Position numbers and translations under genes: made by a program. From Nitrospira sp. (GTDB lineage Bacteria > Nitrospirota > Nitrospiria > Nitrospirales > Nitrospiraceae), in assembly GCA_037045225.1 (NCBI GenBank), contig JBAOHZ010000009.1, forward strand, positions 2,046,001 to 2,110,000: a stretch of DNA of 64,000 nt, read 5' to 3'. How positions within the stretch are numbered: the stretch's first letter is position 1; each line of letters begins with the position of its first letter. The notes under the pieces were generated by a model. The model ran no database searches. It was not told where the DNA came from and was given only the letters and a program-made list of their open reading frames with translations. Positions 51,527-59,675 of the stretch are shown here, in pieces.

Positions 51527-52381
51527 ATGTTTGGCACGATGGGATTCTCCGAGTTGATTATTATCCTAGTGATTGTGTTGATCATTTTTGGAGCTGGGAA
51601 ACTGCCGCAAATTGGTGAAGGGGTTGGGAAGGCGCTCAAGGGGTTCAAGAAGGAGGTGAATGATATTCCACCTCCTGAGAACGTTACCGAACCGAACGAC
51701 ACGGCTGCTACGCCTGCTCAGATCCAGGCTCAGCCGACGGCGGAAATTGCGCAAGTTGCGCAGCCGGCTGCCGTCGCGTCGGCGCCGTCCGCTCCCAAAG
51801 CCACATCGCCATATACCCCAGGCCCTGAGCTCACTCCCGGTACGACGGCCGCGTTGATGGCTGCGGCCGGGCCACAGGGCCCGCAGACGGCTCAACCAGT
51901 GAAGCCGCGCGTGGCGACTGTGACGCCGGGGCAGGCGGCAGCGGGGTCGGCCGTTGCGCACAGTCATCAACCACCAACCATGGAAGACCGCATGGCGGCG
52001 CCCGCCCCAGTGATGCGCGCGCAGTATCCGCCCCTTCCACCAGGCGCCCAGAGCAAGCCCGTGGCCAAGCGCCCGTCGGCAATTGTGAACAAAGACGCCG
52101 TCGCTCGGGTGCAGGCTGCTCAAGCGGCTATGCGAACGAAAGCCGCACAGGCTCAACCGGCAGCATTTTCCGCTCAGGACATGCAGGGTTTGGGAGAGGG
52201 ATTGGGCGATGCCGTGCGGACCTTCCGGCAAGCGGTCGCGGATGTGCGAAGTTCAGTCGATCCCGAAATGCGAACCATACGGGCCGAAATGGATTCGGCG
52301 CAGAAGGAATTGGAGCAGTCCATCGAGGCCGCCAAGCAAGCGCCGGTGCTGGACGACGATGCCCCTGTAAAACCCGTGTAG
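51527..52381 (+). CDS. tatA: TatA-family twin-arginine translocase subunit with very long C-terminal tail
   Basis: A 284-residue protein. Residues 1-45 are a typical TatA module: a short periplasmic end with GFSELIIILVIVLIIFGAGKLP, then the amphipathic helix GEGVGKALKGFKKEV. Usual TatA is about 60-90 residues; here about 240 more follow. They comprise an Ala/Pro/Gln-rich disordered part (about 50-215) and a charged helical end (GLGDAVRTFRQAVADVRSSV, then DSAQKELEQSIEAAKQ), the last reminiscent of TatB. GAGGAAGG lies before the ATG. No tatC is adjacent. A client with a Tat signal is encoded at 59676. Confidence 0.85.
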   Translation: MFGTMGFSELIIILVIVLIIFGAGKLPQIGEGVGKALKGFKKEVNDIPPPENVTEPNDTAATPAQIQAQPTAEIAQVAQPAAVASAPSAPKATSPYTPGPELTPGTTAALMAAAGPQGPQTAQPVKPRVATVTPGQAAAGSAVAHSHQPPTMEDRMAAPAPVMRAQYPPLPPGAQSKPVAKRPSAIVNKDAVARVQAAQAAMRTKAAQAQPAAFSAQDMQGLGEGLGDAVRTFRQAVADVRSSVDPEMRTIRAEMDSAQKELEQSIEAAKQAPVLDDDAPVKPV

Positions 52382-52584
52382 CAGCGCGTGAAAGAGTTTC
52401 TTCCTTAGCCGCCCAGATGGTTCCTCGAAGTCGTGGTGCTCGCGTCACCCTTCACGGTCGCCTTGTTTGTTCTTCGGTCTTGTTATCTTGCCGAGTGCTT
52501 CGTCGCCAGCATGATTGGTGAGTCAGGCTTTTTCGCACAGTCTCAGGTTCTCTTCGCAAGTCGTGCGTCTCGATGGTCGGTGTC

Positions 52585-53403
52585 ATGACCTTTATGCGAT
52601 ACGCTCCCACGAGTTTGCGTCGTGTTCAGCTCCACGTTCTCCTGAGTGTGCTTCTGTCTGCTGTGCTGACTGGGTGTTACATCGATACACCGCCGGGAGA
52701 TCCGGAAATGGTGGCGCAGCGGCTTGTCTATTTGCTGACCGACTCGGATCCGAACGTTCGGCGTACCGCCACAGAAGCGTTGGGGAAGGTCGGCCACCGG
52801 TCGGCGAGTGCCGGCCTGATTTTCTCGCTCAATGATCGCGATGCATCTGTTCGCGCGGCGGCCGCGCTTTCTCTGGGACGGTTGGGCGATGGTGAGAGTG
52901 GGCCGGCGCTGGTAGAGCGTCTCACGGATTCAGACGAAACCGTTCGAGCGGCATCGGCAGTGGCCCTCGGTGCTATTGAGTTATCCACAGCTCGTGAGTC
53001 CCAGATTCTGAAGGTCCTTCACCATCCGCAAGACTTCGCTCGGATCGCTGCCACTCGGGCATTGCTCAACCTGGATACCGTGTCGCTCTCCGCCGATCTC
53101 GTCGATGCGCTTCACGATTCGGATACACAAGTTCGTCAGGGAGTGGTGGCGGTGTTGGGCGAGACGGGTGACGGTGGGGCTGTTCCTCACCTGCGTTCAT
53201 TGCTCAGGACAGATGCGTCTGCAGGCGTGCGTGCTGAGGCAGCCTTTCGGTTGGGGAAAATTGGTACGAGCGATGTGTTGACGGATTTATCGACGATCGC
53301 GGTAGTGGATCTGGATGTGGGGGTTCGCGGATGGGCAGGCTGGGCGATTCAGCAGATTAGGCTGTCGCACGAGTTCGGTTCAGGGCAGCCACCAATTCGA
53401 TGA
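52585..53403 (+). CDS. HEAT-repeat lipoprotein
   Basis: A 272-residue protein. The signal peptide ends in the lipobox LSAVLTGC (about residue 31), so it is probably lipid-anchored. The mature part is six to seven HEAT/PBS-lyase-type repeats of about 31 residues, each with a D-x-x-V-R-x-A-A-x-x-L-G pattern (LTDSDPNVRRTATEALGKVG, LNDRDASVRAAAALSLGRLG). Such arrays serve as protein-binding scaffolds. The last 47 bases overlap the convergent PilZ gene (53357). Confidence 0.82.
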   Translation: MTFMRYAPTSLRRVQLHVLLSVLLSAVLTGCYIDTPPGDPEMVAQRLVYLLTDSDPNVRRTATEALGKVGHRSASAGLIFSLNDRDASVRAAAALSLGRLGDGESGPALVERLTDSDETVRAASAVALGAIELSTARESQILKVLHHPQDFARIAATRALLNLDTVSLSADLVDALHDSDTQVRQGVVAVLGETGDGGAVPHLRSLLRTDASAGVRAEAAFRLGKIGTSDVLTDLSTIAVVDLDVGVRGWAGWAIQQIRLSHEFGSGQPPIR

Positions 53404-53881
53404 GCCGTTTCTGAGCCTCCGGGTCGATGTCTGTAAACTGGATACCCATCCCGGGAAATAAGAGATATCGTTCAGGCTTTGAGCGTGTCCAGGCGACCTT
53501 CGCACGAGTTTCGAATTTCTGGCTTGGCCGATCCGGCAACGAAAACTCGACGGTTAGCTCGGTACCGGGTGTCAGCGGCGTACTACTTTCAATGAACAAC
53601 CCGCCGCCACCAATCCCGCCGGTCAGGCTGTCGAAATGTTTGCCATCAGTTGTGGTGCAATGGACTTTGATTGCTAGAGGGGCTCGTGGATGCGCGCGAC
53701 TATGCGCAAAGAGGGCCTCTTCATCGACCGAGAGCATATATTCAATCAGGGTGCTCCAGGCGAGGATGCTGAGCCGTTTTCCCTTGTCATCGAAGAGGGA
53801 AAGGGTTTCTTGGTCGCAGTCGATATCGAGAATTTTCCCCTGGTGTTCGCGAGTGGCGGTAACGGGAAATTTCATCTTCAA
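53357..53881 (-). CDS. PilZ-domain protein, copy 1
   Basis: A 174-residue protein. An N-terminal beta part of about 55 residues precedes the PilZ domain. R62-AHP-R66 is the RxxxR motif that contacts cyclic di-GMP, but the second motif D/N-x-S-x-x-G appears as GGIGGGGLF (88-96), lacking Asp and Ser. Cyclic-di-GMP binding is therefore uncertain. FPGMGIQFTDIDPEAQKRL is typical of the TIGR02266-like PilZ group. It is a tandem paralogue of the gene at 53941. Confidence 0.82.
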   Translation of the reverse strand: MKMKFPVTATREHQGKILDIDCDQETLSLFDDKGKRLSILAWSTLIEYMLSVDEEALFAHSRAHPRAPLAIKVHCTTTDGKHFDSLTGGIGGGGLFIESSTPLTPGTELTVEFSLPDRPSQKFETRAKVAWTRSKPERYLLFPGMGIQFTDIDPEAQKRLIELVAALNRTRATA

Positions 53882-53940
53882 CTCAGAGGTGTCATGTGTA
53901 TGGTTGGTGACCTGAAACGGCGGTTCTTCACAGCAGGAGC

Positions 53941-54507
53941 TTAGTTCGACTCGCCTTGTGGGATGCCCTTGACCGAATGGACGAGGCTTAAGACTCGGTT
54001 CCGTGTTTCCGTAGTGATGTCGGTGAATCGGATCCCCATCCCCGGACTAAATGTATATTGGTCGGCCTTTGGGCAGACCCATGCGATCACTCCCTTTGCC
54101 GAGAGCCACTCACCAGGAGTTTCGGGCAACGTAAAATCCATGGCGAGCTTGGTTCCTACGGCCAACGGCGTAAAGCTCTCTATAAAGAGTCCCCCTCCGC
54201 CGATCCCGCCAGCGCGACTCTCGAATTGGGTGCCTTCAGGGGTATGGTATTTGACGCGTATAGAGAGCGAAATGCGCGGTTCAGATCGAGCCTCGCGGGA
54301 CTGTGGGGGTTTCCGATACGTCAGAATTTGATCGACGAGAAAGTCCCACGCCAGGCTTCCCATTGGCTCACCGTTGATGCCGACCAATGTGATGAGTTCT
54401 TTGGTCGCATCAACCTCGAGGGTTTTGCCCTTGTGTCTACTATTTGAAACCACTGGGAATTTCACGTGCACCGCCCTTCGAAAAGACACCATTGATGGAA
54501 TAGGCAT
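53941..54507 (-). CDS. PilZ-domain protein, copy 2
   Basis: A 188-residue paralogue of 53357-53881 with the same layout: N-terminal beta part, R74-SEP-R78, AGGIGGGGLFIESFTPL with the same altered second motif, and SPGMGIRFTDITTETRNRV. The pair are encoded head-to-tail 59 bases apart and have diverged well beyond a recent duplication. A cyclic di-GMP or protein-binding role is possible. Confidence 0.82.
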   Translation of the reverse strand: MPIPSMVSFRRAVHVKFPVVSNSRHKGKTLEVDATKELITLVGINGEPMGSLAWDFLVDQILTYRKPPQSREARSEPRISLSIRVKYHTPEGTQFESRAGGIGGGGLFIESFTPLAVGTKLAMDFTLPETPGEWLSAKGVIAWVCPKADQYTFSPGMGIRFTDITTETRNRVLSLVHSVKGIPQGESN

Positions 54508-54615
54508 CTTTCCGCAAGTATACCGCAGGAAACTGGCTTGTCGATAAAAACCTGATATTTGTGTAGGGGGATGCGTGGAATGTGCTCGAACGTGCTTCTT
54601 CAGGGGGAAAAGGAA

Positions 54616-54636
54616 GAGGGGGCGCTAGGCCCCCTC
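54616..54636 (-). terminator. Terminator of the tig-clpP-clpX operon
   Basis: GAGGGGGC (54616-54623) pairs perfectly with GCCCCCTC (54629-54636) around a five-base loop. Read on the minus strand the stem is followed by TTCCTTTTCCCC. Confidence 0.65.
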
Positions 54637-54680
54637 AGGAATAGTCACTGCCCTAATGATGTGAACATGTGGTCGATGGA

Positions 54681-55937
54681 TCAGGCGCTCTTCACGTCTT
54701 TATCCTGCTCAAAGATTCGAATTGGAGCGTGTTTCCCGCTGATAGCGTCTTCAGTGATGACAACTTCCTTGATTTGCTTCTGAGAAGGGGCGTCATACAT
54801 CACATCGAGCATAGCTTCCTCCAGAATGGAGCGTAATCCCCGTGCACCGGTCTTTTGTGTGAATGCTTTGCGGGCTACGGCGCTCAGAGCTCCCTCGGTA
54901 AATCGAAGCTTGACCTTCTCGAAAGACAGAAGCTTTTCATATTGTTTGGTGAGCGCGTTTCTGGGCTCAGTAAGGATTCGAATCAACGCCTGCTCGTCGA
55001 GCTCGTCTAACGTGGCGACCACGGGCAAGCGACCGATGAATTCCGGGATCAATCCATACTTCAAGAGATCTTCCGGCTGGACATGCGGCAACAACTCGCC
55101 CAACCGGATGTCGTTGCGACCTCGGACTTCCGCTCCGAACCCCATTGATTTCTTGTTCATGCGTTGTTCGATGATGTGCTCCAGTCCGACGAATGCTCCA
55201 CCACAAATGAACAAAATATTGGAGGTGTTTACCTGTATGAATTCTTGATGCGGGTGCTTGCGCCCTCCTTGCGGAGGCACGTTCGCGACGGTCCCTTCGA
55301 TCAGTTTCAGGAGTGCCTGCTGCACACCCTCACCGGAGACGTCTCTCGTGATGGACGGGCTGTCGCTTTTCCTGCTGATCTTGTCGATTTCGTCGATATA
55401 CACAATCCCGCGTTCAGCGCGTTCCACATCGTAGTCCGCGGCTTGGAGCAGTTTCAGGATAATGTTTTCGACATCCTCTCCCACGTAACCGGCTTCGGTG
55501 AGTGTCGTGGCATCAGCAAGAGTGAAGGGCACGTCAAGAAATTTGGCCAGAGTTTGTGCGAGGAGCGTTTTCCCGGTACCGGTTGGGCCGACGACCAGAA
55601 TATTGCCTTTTTGGAGTTCGACATCGTCGACATCCTTTTCCTTCGCGGAGATGCGTTTGTAGTGGTTGTGCACGGCAACAGAAAGGATTCGTTTGGCGCG
55701 ATCCTGGCCAACGACATATTGATCGAGGTGATGTTTGATTTCGGCTGGCTTCTTGAGCTTCGAAGAGATTTCTTCCTTCGCCTCTTCCCAATCCTCTGCG
55801 ATGATGTCATTGCAGAGGTTGACGCATTCGTCGCAGATATAGACGGTGGGACCGGCGATAAGCTTCCGGACTTCGTCCCGACTTTTCCCGCAGAACGAAC
55901 AACGCAGGTGCCGATCAATCTTTTCTTGCTTAGCCAT
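54681..55937 (-). CDS. clpX: ATP-dependent Clp protease ATP-binding subunit ClpX
   Basis: A 418-residue AAA+ unfoldase. The zinc-binding domain has C13, C16, C35 and C38. Walker A is VGPTGTGKTLLAQTLA, Walker B IVYIDEIDKI, and sensor and arginine-finger regions follow (FIGRLPV). The IGF-type ClpP-binding loop region is at the usual place (NKKSMGFGAEV). It is the last gene of the tig-clpP-clpX operon, 26 bases after clpP. Confidence 0.97.
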   Translation of the reverse strand: MAKQEKIDRHLRCSFCGKSRDEVRKLIAGPTVYICDECVNLCNDIIAEDWEEAKEEISSKLKKPAEIKHHLDQYVVGQDRAKRILSVAVHNHYKRISAKEKDVDDVELQKGNILVVGPTGTGKTLLAQTLAKFLDVPFTLADATTLTEAGYVGEDVENIILKLLQAADYDVERAERGIVYIDEIDKISRKSDSPSITRDVSGEGVQQALLKLIEGTVANVPPQGGRKHPHQEFIQVNTSNILFICGGAFVGLEHIIEQRMNKKSMGFGAEVRGRNDIRLGELLPHVQPEDLLKYGLIPEFIGRLPVVATLDELDEQALIRILTEPRNALTKQYEKLLSFEKVKLRFTEGALSAVARKAFTQKTGARGLRSILEEAMLDVMYDAPSQKQIKEVVITEDAISGKHAPIRIFEQDKDVKSA

Positions 55938-55963
55938 GCTGCCTCCTGTACACCAAAGGTCAA

Positions 55964-56599
55964 CTAGCTCTTACCGCCGTCCTTCCCCGAGTCCGTCGAC
56001 CCGACGGGCTTGAGGCTCTTCAGGGGGCGCGTGATGACTTCGTCGATCAGCCCATACCGCTTGGCTTCCTCGCTCGACATGAAATAGTCTCGCTCGGTGT
56101 CCTGGGAGATTTTGTCGAGCGGCTGTCCGGTGTGCTTGGCCATGATTTCGTTCAGGCGTTCGCGAATCTTCAGAATCTCGCGCGCGTGAATATCGATTTC
56201 TGTCGCCTGGCCCTGAAAGCCCCCCATTGGCTGATGGATCATGACGCGGGCATTCGGCAAGGCGTAGCGCTTGCCCTTTGTTCCGGCTGTCAGAAGGAAG
56301 GCTCCCATGCTTGCAGCCTGGCCCAAGCAGATCGTATTGATAGCCGGCTTGACGTATTGCATCGTATCGTAGATGCCAAGTCCAGCGGTGACGCTTCCTC
56401 CAGGGGAATTGATATACAGATTGATATCCTTTTCAGGATCCTCAGCTTCCAGGAAGAGCAGTTGAGCGATGATCAGGTTCGCAAAGACGTCATCGATCGG
56501 AGCGCCGAGAAAGATGATGCGGTCTTTAAGCAGGCGTGAGTAGATATCATAAGCACGTTCGCCGCGGTTCGTCTGTTCGATGACAATCGGAACTAGCAT
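55964..56599 (-). CDS. clpP: ATP-dependent Clp protease proteolytic subunit
   Basis: A 211-residue serine protease with catalytic S98 in GQAASMGAFLL, H122 in VMIHQPMGG, and Asp later in the DRDYFMS-type segment (TERDYFMSSEEA). Length and order between tig and clpX are typical. It degrades unfolded proteins fed by ClpX. Confidence 0.97.
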   Translation of the reverse strand: MLVPIVIEQTNRGERAYDIYSRLLKDRIIFLGAPIDDVFANLIIAQLLFLEAEDPEKDINLYINSPGGSVTAGLGIYDTMQYVKPAINTICLGQAASMGAFLLTAGTKGKRYALPNARVMIHQPMGGFQGQATEIDIHAREILKIRERLNEIMAKHTGQPLDKISQDTERDYFMSSEEAKRYGLIDEVITRPLKSLKPVGSTDSGKDGGKS

Positions 56600-56725
56600 T
56601 CAGCTGAATCCTTTCCGCTAGAGGCCTGACAGGTGGAAACTCTTCAGTTTACCATACGCATCTAACATGGACTGGGTGATCACCTTCCGGCAATCCAGTG
56701 TTGCGACTCCTTGCATCAGATTACA

Positions 56726-58051
56726 CTACCCCTGGATCATCGCGTGTTTGTAAACAAAATCCAATGCTTTGTCCGCCAAAATTCTAGATCGAAGATCATC
56801 CAGGGTCTCTTGCCCACCGGCCTGGATCATGCGGGTGACTTCCTCGACCGAGAGTTTAACCTCTGCCGCGAGTCTCGCGATTTCGTTGCCAAGGTCCTCA
56901 TTCGTGACGGTGATGGATTCCTTCGCCGCAAGCGCTTCAAGAATGAGTCCCACTTTCACGCGGCGCTCAGCTTCCGGGCGCAACTCGTCCTGGAGCTTTT
57001 TGGCATCTTCTGTTTGAGGTGAGCCGGACGGCGTGTTGGTACTTTCAGTAGATTTACGCTGATTGGATTGCAACTGTTGTCTGACCATCGCCGACAATTC
57101 TCGCTCGACCAAGGTTCCGGGAAGTTCAAAATGGTGGGTTTCTGCCAGTCGCTTGATGATGGTTTCTTTGTATGTATCCTCGATATCTTTCTTCAAGGCC
57201 CGTTCCATTTCGGTGCGAAGCTTCTCTCGGATTTCCTGCAATGATTGGTAGGGGCCGCAATCCTTTGCGAACTCGTCGTCTAGCGCCGGGAGTTGTTTTT
57301 GCTTCACGGATTTGATGGCACAGCGAAACGTCACAGTCTTGCCCGCGACTCGAGTATCGGGGTGTGTGGCCGGATAGGCTTGTGGAATGGTGACGATCTC
57401 GCCGTCCTTTTTGCCGGCAAGGTGCGCTTCGATGTCGAGGCCAAGAACAGAGGCATGTGACCCCATCTTGTGCAGGTGTCCGTCCTTGGTCGTGCCGTCA
57501 AGCGGCGTGCCATCTAAGGTTCCGGCAATGTCTAGAACCGCGAAGTCGCCGTCCGCCAATGCCGTTCCTGTGGGGGCCGGGTGTAATTGCGCCATTTGCT
57601 CGCGGAGGACCTCAAGCGCTTTTTGGACTTGCTCGTCTGTGACGGTTCGCTGATCCTGCTTCAAGGAAATAGGGTTCGGAGCCTTGTAATCTCGAAGCTC
57701 GATGGTCGGCTTGATTTCAACCGTTGCCGTGAAGCTAAAGGGAGTGTCTTTCTTGACTTTGACTCGTTCTAGAGGCGGTATTTCCACGAGCACCGGAACG
57801 ATGCCTGCCTGCCGGATGGCTCGATCATAATAATCCGGGACCAAGCTGCGAATCACATCCTCTTCGATGGTCTTCGCGTAGCGCTTCTCCAGCAATTGCA
57901 GCGGAGCCTTACCGGGTCGAAATCCTGGAATGCGAACTTGTCGATTCAACTCCGAGTAGGCTTGAACAAAACGCACGTTGACTTCATCAGCCGGGACTTC
58001 GATTTTAAGGGCCCGCTTCATGGGGCCGAGTTCGGTCATTTCCATTTTCAT
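56726..58051 (-). CDS. tig: Trigger factor
   Basis: A 441-residue ribosome-associated chaperone. The N-terminal ribosome-binding domain has the signature GFRPGKAP. A central FKBP-type PPIase domain lies at about 150-250 (FAVLDIAGTLDG, then KMGSHASVLGLDIEAHLAGKKDGE), and the helical C-terminal chaperone domain follows. A Ser/Thr-rich loop (QRKSTESTNTPSGS) interrupts the C-terminal domain. The leader gene is tRNA-Leu(UAG) 61 bases upstream, and the three genes tig-clpP-clpX form one unit. Confidence 0.96.
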   Translation of the reverse strand: MKMEMTELGPMKRALKIEVPADEVNVRFVQAYSELNRQVRIPGFRPGKAPLQLLEKRYAKTIEEDVIRSLVPDYYDRAIRQAGIVPVLVEIPPLERVKVKKDTPFSFTATVEIKPTIELRDYKAPNPISLKQDQRTVTDEQVQKALEVLREQMAQLHPAPTGTALADGDFAVLDIAGTLDGTPLDGTTKDGHLHKMGSHASVLGLDIEAHLAGKKDGEIVTIPQAYPATHPDTRVAGKTVTFRCAIKSVKQKQLPALDDEFAKDCGPYQSLQEIREKLRTEMERALKKDIEDTYKETIIKRLAETHHFELPGTLVERELSAMVRQQLQSNQRKSTESTNTPSGSPQTEDAKKLQDELRPEAERRVKVGLILEALAAKESITVTNEDLGNEIARLAAEVKLSVEEVTRMIQAGGQETLDDLRSRILADKALDFVYKHAMIQG

Positions 58052-58112
58052 AAGGCTATTCGCGTCCTCCGAATCCGAAAAGTGAGGTGCATCACGCTAC
58101 ATGTATGAGTGG

Positions 58113-58195
58113 TGGTGCGAGAGGGGGGACTTGAACCCCCACGGTTACCCACGAGATCCTAAGTCTCGCGCGTCTGCCAGTTCCGCCACTCTCGC
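58113..58195 (-). tRNA. tRNA-Leu (anticodon UAG)
   Basis: Read on the minus strand, the acceptor GCGAGAG pairs with CUCUCGC and CCA is encoded. The D arm has GGCGGAACUGGCAGAC. The anticodon stem CGAGA/UCUCG encloses CUUAGGA, anticodon UAG. The variable arm is UGGGUAACCGU, and the T arm GGGGG-UUCAAGU-CCCCC. It lies directly upstream of tig, an arrangement found in several bacterial phyla. Confidence 0.95.
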
Positions 58196-58533
58196 GCGAC
58201 GCTGGGTATTGGGTTGCTTATCGATGATACATATGGAATGCGTCTGTGAGTGGAAAGTCACGATGAATAATGACATTTTGTACCGTCGATCGAGTCTGCC
58301 TGTCAACCCATACGCAGGTGGGGCCTGTGTATGAGCCGGTGCTTTGGACTGGAAGGAAATCGTGGAGTGAACGCAAGAAAATAGGGACACGTGCTGCCGG
58401 TTGTTTACGATGTCTGGCGGTCGTTCGTGGTCTGGGGCGATCTTAGAGAGTATGGGAGAGTATAATGGGGGCATCAATGCTCGTGTCGCTCGGATCCTTC
58501 GTCCAGGCGCCCTTAGAGAAGGAGAAAGTGTGT
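58196..58533. other. Intergenic region upstream of tRNA-Leu(UAG)
   Basis: No supported gene is seen. It holds the likely tRNA/tig promoter (58277-58306) and the ribosome-binding site of the plus-strand HEAT-repeat gene. Confidence 0.5.
58277..58306 (-). promoter_or_regulatory. Probable promoter of tRNA-Leu(UAG)-tig-clpPX
   Basis: On the minus strand TTGACA (58306-58301) and TACAAA (58282-58277) are 18 bp apart. The predicted leader to the tRNA is about 75 bases. Confidence 0.4.
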
Positions 58534-59619
58534 ATGACACGGAGTTGTTCGACGGCTGCAGCCTTGTTCATCCTGGCAATCTTGGGCATCGCTTCTTCTG
58601 CAGAGGCCTATCGTGATTACTTTAGTGATGCGCAAAAGGCGGAGCTGGCACATATTCGCACGGTTCTTATCGAGGTCATCGCGCTGACCGACAAGGGGGC
58701 TGGTCACGCGGACGGCATCAGAAATGTCGTTATGCGGCGCATGGAGGAACTGGGCTATACGGTCGTTGCGGACCCTGGCCTCTCTCATGATGTTGCCGTG
58801 CGGGTCAAATGCGAGCAACGCAAGACCTGGGAAGGGACTGCGTCGGCTGGCGGAGATCATGATTTGTTGGACGCTCCTTCTCGCCTCTGGAAGGGGCCGG
58901 CGTGTCAGGTGACTTATGCGTTAGGTGGGATGAAGATCAAGTGGCAGAAAGAGGTGCGGACGGAATTTGAGGATGCCACCCAGGCTGCTCAATCGGCCCA
59001 GGCCGGCGAGCCTGGTTCTTATGCCTTGGCGGCCCTCCAGGGTGAGTTGGAGAAGTATGAGTTTCCCCTCCTCCTGACGGCCGAATGGGGGCAGCCTGAT
59101 CGACTGTTGAAATTGATGGAGGCCACTGACACCAACCAGCTCAGGAAATTGAAGATTATTTCACTGCTGGGGGAGATGGTGGCCGATGAAGCCTTGCCCC
59201 AACTCACGGAGGCGTTGAAGGATAAAGATCTGGCAAAGCAGGCGGCGGTGGCCTTGGGCAATATGGGAAAAGAAGGAATCCCGGTGCTTATCGATATTTT
59301 AAGATATTCCAAACAGGCTGATCTGCAGGCGGCGGCGGCTAAAGGGCTGGGTGATCTCGGGAATATTCACAGCGACCCGAGGGTCGTACCGCCGCTTCTT
59401 GATATGCTGGATGCGCCCGGCATTGACATTATAGTGCAAACGGAAATTGCCTGGGCCTTGGGGCGGGTCCCAGACAGGCGATCGGTTGAGCCGCTGTTTG
59501 CCCTCGATCGTAAGCTACAGAAGATTCGGAATGATCCGCCTGACCCTCAAATCAAGAAACTAAAAGAGGCGGTCTTTTGGTCAATCAAGCAGGTATACAC
59601 TGAGGACCAGTACAGCTGA
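58534..59619 (+). CDS. Exported HEAT-repeat protein
   Basis: A 361-residue protein. The signal peptide is about residues 1-25 (ILGIASSAEAY). A non-repeat domain of about 170 residues with two Cys (VKCEQRKTW, GPACQVTYAL) follows. Then come four to five HEAT-type repeats (LKIISLLGEMVADEALPQL, AAVALGNMGKEGIPVLIDIL, AAAKGLGDLGNIHSDPRVV). AGAAGGAG precedes the ATG at 58534. It is probably a periplasmic scaffold; the partner is unknown. Confidence 0.8.
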   Translation: MTRSCSTAAALFILAILGIASSAEAYRDYFSDAQKAELAHIRTVLIEVIALTDKGAGHADGIRNVVMRRMEELGYTVVADPGLSHDVAVRVKCEQRKTWEGTASAGGDHDLLDAPSRLWKGPACQVTYALGGMKIKWQKEVRTEFEDATQAAQSAQAGEPGSYALAALQGELEKYEFPLLLTAEWGQPDRLLKLMEATDTNQLRKLKIISLLGEMVADEALPQLTEALKDKDLAKQAAVALGNMGKEGIPVLIDILRYSKQADLQAAAAKGLGDLGNIHSDPRVVPPLLDMLDAPGIDIIVQTEIAWALGRVPDRRSVEPLFALDRKLQKIRNDPPDPQIKKLKEAVFWSIKQVYTEDQYS

Positions 59620-59675
59620 ATCGCAATGCACAATCTTCCAGTTGGGTGTGAGCGATTACAAAGGAGCGCACGTGT

